A stretch of 64,000 nt of DNA. Origin: Calendula officinalis. Taxonomy: Eukaryota; Streptophyta; Magnoliopsida; Asterales; Asteraceae. Below are positions 23,387 through 33,670 of this stretch, piece by piece. The stretch spans positions 6,094,001 through 6,158,000 of the forward strand of contig OY970823.1 of the NCBI GenBank assembly GCA_963853835.1, read 5' to 3'. The translations under genes and the position numbers were made by a program. The first letter of the stretch is position 1. Each line of letters begins with the position of its first letter. The notes beneath the pieces are model-generated. The model made no database searches, was not told where the DNA came from, and saw only the letters and a program-made list of their open reading frames with translations.

Positions 23387-25030
23387 TTAAGATATATGTA
23401 TGTCATGAGATTCATCCGATGGTAAACACATAGCAAGCCGCTCCTCAAGTCGAGCGAAGGAAATAGGGCAAAATCCAAGAAAATCTGTGGGTGTTAGATC
23501 GCCACGTCGGTTCGCTTCCGAGGTTACGGATCCATCAAATCCAACATGTGCCACATGCTTTACATCTGTTGGGAGACCGATTTCAAACTCCATTTGTTCA
23601 TCATCCGTCTCTTCCTTAAAACCTACAGCAACGTAAATCATATAAGTTAGATTTGTATGGTTTTATAACATAAATCGTGTCACTAAATGTCGTTTATTAG
23701 AGCATCCTCAATGGTTAACCTTACAAAAGCTAATTATCTTTGCTACATCAACATTTCACTAACCAAAAACATCTTTGTAAATAACATCTTCAATGGTTAC
23801 TTTTTCCAAAAAAAATAAATTCTTTTACAATATTTCTAATTTACATTTATCTATATCAAATGTTTTATAAATACCCCTTATATATAATTTGACAAATATT
23901 TTTGACATATTAATAAATATAATATTTTTTTAAAAATATCTTATGGAGATATTATAATAATCGACATTAAATATTATATAATTTATTTATTAACTAATAA
24001 AATATAATAAATAATTTATATATAATATGTCTAAAGTTTAAAATGAAAAGTTATTAAATATGAAAGACCAAAAAGGATAAACACTGAAAGCAAATTAAAA
24101 GGTTAGTAGAAAAAACTTTTTGCAATAAGATTTTAAAAAAACTTATTATTCCAATAATAAAAAGTATTTATTGAAATAGTGGTAAGTGTACCAAGTGATC
24201 GAGACAAAGTTTTGATTATCATATCTAGAGTGGTAACCGTACCAAGTGATTGAGACAGAGTTTTAATGCTCTTGGTGAGCCTTTGAAGCCCAATTGATAC
24301 ATTAGGTTTTGATAGTGCTAACAACCTAAACGAGTTCTTCGTAACGTTGTCAATTGATGTTTGTGCTCCTTCTTCATCTTTCCGAACCTTCGGGATATCA
24401 AGTGATTTATACACTACAAACATATAAAACATGGTAATTCTAGCATGAGTGGATATTAAAAACATTCAAATATAATATAATTAAATTCTTAAGTCTATAA
24501 AAAATAATACATAAGTTAACGCAAATATACGCTTAGAAATGATAATCAATGGAAATTAACACAAAATTTGTATCCGAAAACATGGAGATTAGATACAAGG
24601 CTATGTATAAATGTGGAACTTAAGATAAAGAAAAAAAAAAGTTGATATAAGATCTAAGCAGTTCTTTTCAAACTTGGAGTGTTAAATAGTTTTAATACAC
24701 TAAAAAGACTTGTAGCGTAGCAGTATAAAGTATTGGAAGGTGTTTAAAGTCCTGATGTAGACAATATGGTGTATATTTATAAGTAATTTTGAGTACGCGT
24801 ATTTACTTTTAAAAAAACACACGTATGTTGGAGAGGAACGCTTGACACAAATATGTTACAAGTAAATACATAAATCTCGTGGGAGATAGAGAGAGACCCA
24901 TATGAGACGAGTCAATATCGTCCTTTGACCTTCTACCATGTTGCACACAAACCGCAACACTAGACGCAGAGACACATCCGGTAGCAAACGGAAAAGCTAC
25001 AAGCCGTTCCATTCGATCTTTCATCATCAT
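23387..25030 (-). CDS. ROP-interactive CRIB motif protein (RIC2/RIC4-like), 3 exons
   Basis: Model: exons 25030-24898, 24413-24243 and 23622-23387, with GT/AG junctions and consistent phase, 179 residues. Exon 1 encodes MKDRMERLVAFPFATGCVS, the typical start of RIC2/RIC4-type proteins; three ATGs in a row open it. Exon 2 gives KPNVSIGLQRLTKSI. Exon 3 carries the CRIB motif IGLPTDVKHVAHVG, which in this family binds GTP-bound ROP GTPases at the plasma membrane to steer actin and vesicle traffic in polar growth. The exon 1 donor (GG/GTCTCT) is weak and least certain. A 51 bp in-frame duplication at 24179-24267 copies the exon 2 donor. The LINE sits about 270 bp past the stop codon at 23387-23389. 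Expression is not shown. Confidence 0.82.
23700..23893. mobile_element. MITE-like repeat, copy 1 (in RIC intron 2)
   Basis: Begins GAGCATCCTCAATGGTTAACC and shares its start, the inner word CAATGGTTA, TTTATCTAT and CCTTATATATAA with 28418-28611. GAGCATC(C/T)TCAATGG is a common terminus of non-autonomous plant DNA elements. The right inverted end is not clear. It lies in the intron between RIC exons 2 and 3. Confidence 0.6.
24179..24267 (-). repeat. 51 bp tandem duplication across the RIC exon 2 donor
   Basis: GTGGTAA..GTACCAAGTGAT at 24179 recurs at 24230, exactly 51 bp on. On the minus strand each copy contains the exon end CTTG followed by a GTAC donor. 51 is a multiple of three and the frame stays open through both copies. 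Confidence 0.8.
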
Positions 25031-26001
25031 AGCAAGAAAGAACGATGGAAGAGATTGAATACAGTAATCGTGGTAGTCGGGTCAGGATTTTGCAATGTAA
25101 CTTGTTAGAATACATTAGAGTTAGTTATAGAGGTAGAGTTTGATATGCTTTGTAGTGAAGATAGAATGATTCTACTTGTAATGAGAACTCTATCACCTTT
25201 TTTTGTCCAAATTTGTGTTGGAAGTCTTGTATTTGGTAGAGAGATTAGAGGACCCTCCTAACTCTCAAGTAGTACATGCAATAATCAGACCATTACATAG
25301 TTTTAATATTCTTGAGACGAAAGCCAAAGATTAAATATGCTTTTCTAATCTTTCTTTTTCGGTGGAGTTTTTATGTATTGTTTTTTCAAAGAAAAGTATG
25401 CAAATTTTGGGAGTGGAGTCTATCACAACCACCAAAGAGTGTTTCGACAGCAATCCATCATCATTGGTTTTGCATTTAAATATATTGGAACTTGTCTTAT
25501 TAAAGATGGTCATGCATTTAGATCAATATTTTATTTAAAAGGATATTACTATTATAATGGGATCCCTCGAGCGGATCGAACTTTTCTCGTGATGTACGTA
25601 ATCTAAGTGTGTAAATGTTTACAAAGGGTGGATGAAATTGAACTATTAAAGGTCTTCTACTACACTGAACTATTAAAGGTGCAAGATAAGACTCATAACT
25701 TGCCAAAAAGGTTAATTTAGCATACTAACTCATTAATTTGGTCATGTATTTTCTTACATAAATTACTTTCGTTGAAGATTTTGACGAACGAAAAAATATG
25801 TGGTAATCTCGATTGATATTATAATCAAATCACGTGAGAAATTAATACCAAATTAGTAAGTTAGAGTACTAAATCGGCCATTTTGTGAAGTCCAGCCTAC
25901 CATGATTCACTAGTTAGTCAAGTTCAGAGTATTAAAATGCATTTTGGGCAGGAGAAAAAAAACTGTTACAACAAACAGTTGAAATACATTAAGGTATTTG
26001 T
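25031..26001. other. intergenic, RIC promoter side and PPR 3' flank
   Basis: No gene is supported. The part just above 25030 should include the RIC 5' UTR and promoter (the gene reads leftward). The part near 25.9-26.0 kb should include the PPR 3' UTR. Small open frames here lack any recognisable motif. Confidence 0.5.
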
Positions 26002-27870
26002 TTATTGAATCCAGGATTTACCAGGTTGCTTTTTAATTCCCCTTTCATTCATCAAATCCTTCAACTTTGCAGCTTCTTCCCAATTAGAATCCGAAGCACA
26101 CGTGTTCGCCATCAACACATACGATCCAACTTCAAACGGTTCAATCGCATTCAACTTCTCACAAACCCATTTCGCCATCTCAACGTTTTTATGCAAATAA
26201 CAAGACGACAAAAACGCTTTCCAAACAACGCCCAAATGCGAAATATTATTCTCATATATAAAATCCGTTATTTCATCCAATCGACCATTTCGGCCCAAAA
26301 GATCCACCATACATGTGTAATGTTCAACTTTAGGATCAATCCCATAAACTTTTTTCATTAATGTAAAGTAATTACACCCTTCGTTAACTAATCCCGCATG
26401 ACTACAAGCGGTTAAAACCACTACAAAAGTTACTTCATTTGGTGTAATCCCTTCGTTTTGCATTGCTTCAAAAAGCCGAATTGTTTCATTCCCTTTTCCA
26501 TGTGATGCGAAACTAGATATTATCGTGGTCCATAATACGACATTTTGGATTTTAGTTTCTTTAAAAATTAAATAAGCGGATTGTAATCTTCCACATTTGG
26601 AATACATATCAATCATCGATGAACTTAAAAATACATCGGGTTCATGCCCGTTTTTTATGATATACGTATGTATAAGTTGACCAAGGTTTAAAAGTCCATT
26701 ACCCGCACAAGCTGAAAATACACTTGTGAGGGTAAATTTGTCAATTTCACCACGTTCACTTACCATTACACTAAAAACATTCAAGGCAGTATCTATCCTA
26801 CCATTTTGAATGTACCCATTAACAATCGAACCGAGAGAAATTAATTCACCATTTATATATCGTTTTGAAGATTTGAAAATAATCATTGCTTTCTCCACTT
26901 GACCACATTTGCAGTACATGTCAATAAGTGAGTTCTTGACAAATGCATCATGTATTCCAACTTTGACCAATTGACCATGAATCTGCTTTCCTAGTTTCAT
27001 ATGATTCAAACAAGATGCCAAAATCAATGCTATTGAGAACGTGACACCGGTAAAAGTTGTGCCAGCTGTCACCATCTGGTAGAGAAACTGTAATGCAATT
27101 TCTTCACGACCGTTTTGCAAATAACCATCGATAACTGTATTCCAACTGTCTGCTTTTTTAACTGGTAATCGCCAAAATAATCCCTCGGCTTTCTCCGTAT
27201 CTCCATTTTTTAAATATGCATTCATCATTATATTCCAGGAAACAGTATCTTTACCACTCATTAATTCAAAAAACTTTGTAGCGTAATCAAGATCCTCGCA
27301 TTTCACAAAAAGATCGAGCACCGAATTATTCAATGCTATATCTAAAGATATATGATTTCTTAATATCGACCCGAGAATTGTTTTACCCATATTTAGTTCA
27401 TTTGCCCCTGCACAACATTTTAAAACACTTGAAAATGTGAACTGATTTGGAGTAATACCATCTTTTTGCATCTGGCCAAATAAGTCTAAAGCTAGTTTGT
27501 AAGATTTAATTCGAGAAAGCCCGGAGATAAGGACAGTCCAAGACCGCACATCCCTCTCAGACATTTCATCAAACAGTTGGTGGGCATGTCTTAAATTACT
27601 AGATTTCACGTATAAACTCAATAAATAATTACTAACATGTAAGTAATGAACAGAACCGTTCTTAATTACCGAAGCATGGGCGATTCCCGAGGAAAATTCG
27701 TTGGTTGGTTTAGGTGAGATTAGCTGTGTGATGTCAAAATGATCAGACTTCGAAAGTAATTGACGAAATTGAAACATGGGCGTTCTTAAGATGGTGTTTT
27801 GGGGTACAAGAAGTGCGGTTAGTGGTAGAAAACATGAATATCCCAGGAGTGTACGATCAATCAGACGCAT
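26002..27870 (-). CDS. pentatricopeptide repeat protein, PLS class, E subgroup
   Basis: Intact, intronless frame of 622 residues, as usual for plant PPR genes. After an N-terminal stretch of about 70 residues that may be an organelle targeting peptide come serial PPR units of 31-36 residues, recognisable by blocks such as RDVRSWTVLISGL, GKDTVSWNIMMNAYL, DAFVKNSLIDMYCKCG and PDVFLSSSMIDMYSKCG. The C-terminus (VVWKAFLSSCYLHKN ... GKSWIQ) is an E motif; it stops there, with no E+ or DYW deaminase domain. Proteins of this type bind specific RNAs in mitochondria or plastids and often recruit an editing enzyme in trans. The target here is unknown. The ATG at 27868-27870 is the first in frame. Confidence 0.95.
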   Translation of the reverse strand: MRLIDRTLLGYSCFLPLTALLVPQNTILRTPMFQFRQLLSKSDHFDITQLISPKPTNEFSSGIAHASVIKNGSVHYLHVSNYLLSLYVKSSNLRHAHQLFDEMSERDVRSWTVLISGLSRIKSYKLALDLFGQMQKDGITPNQFTFSSVLKCCAGANELNMGKTILGSILRNHISLDIALNNSVLDLFVKCEDLDYATKFFELMSGKDTVSWNIMMNAYLKNGDTEKAEGLFWRLPVKKADSWNTVIDGYLQNGREEIALQFLYQMVTAGTTFTGVTFSIALILASCLNHMKLGKQIHGQLVKVGIHDAFVKNSLIDMYCKCGQVEKAMIIFKSSKRYINGELISLGSIVNGYIQNGRIDTALNVFSVMVSERGEIDKFTLTSVFSACAGNGLLNLGQLIHTYIIKNGHEPDVFLSSSMIDMYSKCGRLQSAYLIFKETKIQNVVLWTTIISSFASHGKGNETIRLFEAMQNEGITPNEVTFVVVLTACSHAGLVNEGCNYFTLMKKVYGIDPKVEHYTCMVDLLGRNGRLDEITDFIYENNISHLGVVWKAFLSSCYLHKNVEMAKWVCEKLNAIEPFEVGSYVLMANTCASDSNWEEAAKLKDLMNERGIKKQPGKSWIQ

Positions 27871-28417
27871 AGCTACAGAATTCTCATTTCAAGTGAGAAT
27901 TTTGGAACGAAGTGAAATCATCGTGTGCCACTAGCGTTGAAATTTTGCAATTTCTTCTACGTATGTAATGTACACATTAAATTGTAATTCAGATCCGATT
28001 CGGGTTGGTGGATTAGCAGCTCGGTAACATTCAACTTAAAAGTCGTCATGTTTTATATAAAAAGGTTACGAAAATATCAACCCGAACTAGTTTAACTTGC
28101 AAAAACAAATAAAAGATAGAGTACACATTATTCGTAGGGTATGTAAGCGAACAAAGTGTTTTAAAATACTTAAAATTATTTATGTAAATTTCCAAGATCA
28201 GTTTAATAAGTTAATAGAGAAATTGAAAATAATTTAAACAAAAATAATTATAATACCTCTAATTGAACAAAAAGTATGAATTAATACGTGCTACCTGAAA
28301 TGTGGTGTAAGGTCGACCATCCAAACCACAATGCTAAAATTACCAACTTTCTTATTTTCTTCTTTGCATGATGAATAATCGAATCAATCAGGTTGTTGGA
28401 TTTTCTGCAATGTATCA
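27871..28417. other. PPR upstream region
   Basis: Non-coding. It should contain the PPR promoter and 5' UTR. No clear TATA box position could be fixed and no other gene is seen. Confidence 0.5.
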
Positions 28418-28680
28418 GAGCATCTTCAATGCTTAACCTCATAATAAATTATTACTTTTGACATATCTTCTTTTCACTACTAAAAAACTAATTCATAAAA
28501 TGCATTTCCAATGGTTAACCTTGTAAAAGCTTTTTCATTTATTAATATTACTAATTACTTTTATCTATCTCAATCTCATATGTTTCATAAATGCTCCTTA
28601 TATATAAATATACTACAAATATAAATTTTGTAGTTAAATTGGACCAACATCAGGTGGTTGTAGAGCCATGGAGAATGGGC
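28418..28680. mobile_element. MITE-like repeat, copy 2
   Basis: Begins GAGCATCTTCAATGCTTAACC and shares with the copy at 23700 the start, a CAATGGTTAACC inner word, the TTTATCTAT stretch and the TCCTTATATATAA word near 28592. An imperfect inverted end may lie at about 28660-28680 (GTAGAGCCATGGAGAATGG). Confidence 0.55.
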
Positions 28681-30158
28681 TAAAAAGTAATATCAATATC
28701 AAATCTACAATATACTAATCCGTTTATATGGACTTGAAAGTCCATTTCAAATATTGGCCATGTTACTGATAATCTCCACAGTCCATCCTCTCACGAAACA
28801 AACGTTTTCTCATTTCCTACTTTATCATTTTGACGGGAGCAAATTCGAGCATTATAGGGCTTTCGATACAGTATTTTATTGATCTTCCTATCAATCAGAT
28901 CAAGATGTGTGAATCAGGTTGCAAAATAAAGTTGTCGATTTGATCAAACGTCATCTGTAGCATTGTGATTTGTCAATTGAATATTTGTGAAACGCAGCGA
29001 TTCGTATTTTTACGGTAATTTGGGTTTAATTTTTATGTTAATCACGGCTTTTCAGGCCTGAAATCTACCATTTTAATACATGCGAGCCTGGAATTTGATG
29101 GAATTTGTCGAAACATCAAAGCCCGAAATCCCTAATTTGTCAACAATCATTTCTAACTATTTTGATTATAATTTGAAAACTGTTACTAATATTTATTAAA
29201 GAAGCAAGTATAAGATGACATAGTACCAAATAATACACGATTCTGAATGAGCAATTCATATTGCAGGGTGGAAAAATATTAGCTTTTAATTTGGGGTATT
29301 GTGTTTCTTATTTGTTAAATGATTATTTATTTTTTCAGTTTTACAGCTTCTTTTTTGTGGTCTTTTATGAGCCTGATAAAAATCTTAAAAGTAGGACAAA
29401 TAAACACACAAGGGTACAAATTGCAGTGAGTTGTATAAATAATTAAAACTGGAATGATACACACAGGAAATTTAACAATATAAATAGCATACCTTTGAAA
29501 TTTTGCAGATTGAAGAAGCTGAAGGGCTGCAAATTCGGAAGGACCTGGCTGTGTAACGAATCAACCTTGATAATGAGCTGCTGAAAGTAAGAGCTAATAA
29601 CAGATTATTAATCATTTTAAATATCCGGTATTTCTTCCCTCAATAACTATGTCATTGTATATTGACTGTTGTTAAATCTCAGTATATATACTGCATTTTT
29701 TTGATTCAAAATTGGAACAAAGTACTTTTAAATACAAATTTAAAGCAGAATTAATGATAGTTCTTTCCTCCTTGAATACTGTTTATATTGTAAAAAAGTA
29801 GGGGACTACATCTTAATTCTAATTTTAAAGATCATTGATTAAAAACATTGTTATAGATTACTAATAAGAATGCATACCTTTTAAATTTTCCAGATTGAAG
29901 AAGCTGGAGTATAATTGATTTGGCTGGACCTTCCTGTGTAACGAAGGTTATGTGAATTTCACAGAGATCCTAAATGGATTATATAATGAAGCATTCACAG
30001 AGGTAAGTGCTGTGATTCCATAATTTTCGGGAATATAGTTGAAATCTGGCAACTCAGAATAATGATTTAAATTGATGATTTACAAAATCGGTTTTAAATA
30101 TGCAGGCAAATAATCGTTTTTTAAAATTTCAAATAATCGTTTCCTTTTATTTAGGGCC
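28681..30158. other. non-coding locus with an internal duplication
   Basis: No long ORF. The base composition is less AT-extreme than the surroundings, with many short CT- and GAA-rich words. A segment of about 75 bp beginning GCATACCTTT occurs at 29488 and again at 29872. Each copy contains a TTTTGCAG/TTTTCCAG plus ATTGAAGAAGCTG junction that looks like an intron 3' end and exon start. A non-coding transcript or an eroded gene is possible. Confidence 0.4.
29488..29946 (+). repeat. direct repeat, two copies of about 75 bp
   Basis: Copies at 29488-29561 and 29872-29946, offset 384 bp. They share ATTGAAGAAGCTG, TGGCTGGACC-like words and CTGTGTAACGAA. They differ at several sites and by small indels. 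Confidence 0.7.
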
Positions 30159-30163
30159 TGTAA

Positions 30164-32891
30164 TGTAACGCCCTGAAATTTTATAATAATTTAATATTAC
30201 TTTTAATAAATTTAAATTGGGTATTAACCTCTTATATATAATGTAATAAATGTGTGACGTTTCGTCTAGACGTATTATGTAATTATGAGTTACATTATTA
30301 ATTATGGAGACCTGTTTAAATTACAAATCATTAGTTGACAATTCGATTACGTGACATTTATAATTATTATGTGATAGTTGTCTAAACTAGGTGCTCATTT
30401 TATTTAATGAAATGCTCGCTAATTAACCGTGCGCCCATTAGTCGTTTTAAAGAGTGTTGCGAGGCCCGGCCAATTTGACCAAGGGATGAATATCGGTTAG
30501 ATCAAGCAAAGAGGGCCGAAACCCCTTGTCCTTTTGAATTTCCTCCTTGAGTTCGGTCCTGGTGTACAATCATGGGAGCCCGGCGGAATTATGGGCCGAT
30601 AATTGATTTGAGGCCTTAACTTTCATTTAGCATCATGCTTAAACGAGAATTCACCCAAAATTTTACCCTAATCCCCTCCATTCGGCAGCCAGCAGTTCGA
30701 GTATCCCCAAGTTGTTTTCCTTTGCACAACCTTCGATCAACCTAATCCCTATTGCTAATCGAAATTAATCCCAGCCAAGTTGATGGTCAAAGATGTGAAG
30801 CGGCAAGATCAATTGTTATTAATTATTGAGTAACAAATCTCTATTTGTTTAAGCGGCGGAGTGGCTTTTGTCTTTATATGGATGAGAATTGCACAGACCA
30901 AAACCAAAGGAGTTGGTGGCTATGGTGGTTTCTAAACACATCTACTCTTGTTACGTAATAATGAATTAGGCAGCCAAGCAGGTGACTAAGCAAATATTTG
31001 GTTTTCATGTTTATGTCGGCAAGCTCGTCACTTTAATTTCCATTCGATGCCTAGTATGAGTAGTGAGCCTTTTAAGGAGTTAATCGCCAGCAGCCAAAGA
31101 AGTCCCATTCACATTGTTTGTCGTCTAATGATTCATGGTTTGGGTATCTCCGTTCTTATCGTGTTGGTTCGTTAGGGTATAATTTCTAATCCCTTTTCTT
31201 GCATCATTTAATTATTGTTGAGTTGTATTCTAGCAGGGCTGAGTTGTAATGGTTCCGTATCGAGCCTTGGTTGGGTTTGGGTTATTGTCCTATTCGTTTA
31301 AATCGGGAATCTTTAACCGAAGGGAAACCGAACCCATAGGATTCTTGGTTTCCAAACCGGGAAATTTGTAGCATCCAGGTTTTTAATTCAAATTATTTTA
31401 AAACCTAGTTATCTGAGATGAGGGAACTGTCGGGTAATGAATTCTAAATGCTCGGGTTTTTCGGTGACGAGTCGGGTTGCTAAAACGAGTTTTGTAAATC
31501 CATACTTTTCTGGCAGAATCTGCCCTCCTGTTCTAATCTGTTTTTGAGGTACTTAAAATAATCTTTAGGGTTTTTGGCCCGTGCTGGGACCTTGATTTCT
31601 GAATTAGCTTTTCAACGCCGCAACCCTCTCGTCAATCCGAATTACGGTTTAAAAGTTATAGCCAATTTAGTAGGATGCTGTTAGGAAAATGACCTGTGCA
31701 ACATGTCTGTCTTGCAACACTGTTTTGAGACACTTAGAGTCTGTTTTGGCCAGTGACCGTCTCACAGTAAATTGTAGTTCTGATTGTCTAGTTGTCGTGG
31801 TAAAAAGATGGGAAAAAAATCTAATGAGCCGTTTTAGAGTTATGATAGTTCCCGTGAGACTGACGGGTGCTGCCAGTTTTCTGAAATAAGCCCTCGGGTA
31901 GGATTTTAATTCAGGGTTTCGTTTTTTTGGTTTTAGGACCGTCTAGGAGATAACGTGCTGTCCTTCTGATTGTCGGGAACCCTTTGGAGCTTACGTCTCT
32001 CGAGGTGAGTATTCTCACCGTGTATTCAGTTTTAACGTTGTACATGCATGACTTACGTGTTACATTTCTTGCACTATAGTTGTTATCTGAGATTGATCTG
32101 TTATCTGAGATTGATTTGTTATCTGAGATTGATCTGTTATCCGAGTTATCTGAGTTTGATCTGTTATCTGAGTATCTGAGCAGCTGTTGATTTATTTTAA
32201 TCTGAGACATTGTGCCTGGGTAACCGAGCTCGGCACAGGGTCATTCTGTGCTACTACTTGCTAGGGCATCTGAGATAATTATGTTAAAGAGATAATAAAA
32301 CATAATAACACACATCTGAGTTTTTGGCTATATGCCTGGGATCACCTCCCGTCTGAGTTTTGGGATTATTCCCGTCTGAGTTTTGGGATCACTCCCGTCT
32401 GAGTTTTTGGCTTATGCCTATCTGAGGTGTGATGAGGGGCGAGGTTGATCTCTCGTCTCAAATCACACAAGCGCGCTATATAAATTAAAATCTTAGTAAT
32501 AAAATCTGAGAAATAAATCTGAGTAATTAATCGAGTAGATTCTGAGTAGGAGTACACCGATGTGCCCTCATGTGTTGTATGTTATAATTGTTTACATTTT
32601 GAGATTATTCACTCAGCTTCCCCAGCTGACCCAAACTTTCCCCCACATTGTTTCAGGTTCCAGCAAAGGAAAGGAGAAGGTGGACGGTTGACCGCTGTAT
32701 CTTTTCATTACTGATGTGGACAACATTTAATATTTTAAAACACTTTATTTTATTTTAACTATTTCCGCATTAAATACATTTTTAAATGAAAATATTATTA
32801 TTGGGATTTAATTATTCGAGTTATTGGGACCTTTTTATTTAAAATCTTGTATTTAGAAAAAATTTATTTTTGAAAAATTTTGGGTGTTACA
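30164..32891 (+). mobile_element. solo LTR, Ty3/Gypsy Tekay-like, 2728 bp
   Basis: Starts TGTAACGCCC and ends GGGTGTTACA, and is flanked by TGTAA on both sides (30159-30163 and 32892-32896). No internal region is present, so this is a solo LTR left by LTR-LTR recombination. The 3' part shares words with the LTRs at 36-47 kb (GTGAGTATTCTCACCGTGTA, CACACAAGCGCGCTATATAA, GGTGGACGGTTGAC). A micro-repeat of TGTTATCTGAGATTGAT lies at about 32083-32170. The orientation is inferred from those shared words. Confidence 0.9.
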
Positions 32892-32896
32892 TGTAA

Positions 32897-33670
32897 AAAT
32901 AGAATTACCTTTTCATTTAAAAAGTTTCGAAATAAAACTATTAGCCAAGCACTGCAAGATTTAACCTGCTGTCACTGCACAGATACCGTATAACTTTTTA
33001 GGAGATTTCGTTGAAATTAACAATACATTGTCTAAAAATATATCCAATGTATTTTTGGTATTTCCAAATTTAAAAATGGTCAAGTTTGATTTATAACCTT
33101 ATTTTTGTAGAGATATTTGTTAGTTACCATTTAGGTTTGAATAATTCTTCCCTCAATATTGATGCTGGAATAATAGATCTTCTCCATCACAAAAATTACG
33201 CCCCCTGAATAATTATTCCCTCAATATTGATGCTGGAATAATAGATTTAACTTGCTGGAATAAGTATTGAATATTTAATGGGGGATATGGTTGTTAACTT
33301 TAAATTTCGAATAAAGTGGCAACGATTTGTATTTTGAATATTTTAGGTATGTATTTATTGGAGATACTGCATCCTCTTTAATTTGAATAATAATAAAATT
33401 CTGAATTTATTGCCTAAAACTAATTTGAATATTTTAGGCATGTATTTCGTTGACCAATGGTGTAATTACACGTGGCAATATGGACCACTGAAAGAGCTCC
33501 AAACTGATGAGTTGACAAACGTAAATCAAATGTAGGCTCATATACAGGAGAAGATGTTACCATCCATTTTATAATTAATTGATATGTTTTTTATTTTTAA
33601 ATTTCAACATATACTAGTTAAGATGTGAATTTCTATAATGTAAATTCATATTTATTTATTAACTAATTAT
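32897..33670. other. non-coding flank with a 40 bp repeat
   Basis: Continuation of the locus interrupted by the solo LTR. A 40 bp unit (GAATAATTCTTCCCTCAATA and onward) lies at 33139 and recurs at 33207 with one change. No gene is supported. The boundary with truncated Copia-2 lies near 33.66-33.72 kb. Confidence 0.5.

Noticed and set aside
29261..29446. 61-codon hydrophobic frame that could be a small membrane peptide
   Set aside because: AT-rich chance frame, no initiation context or conservation evidence.
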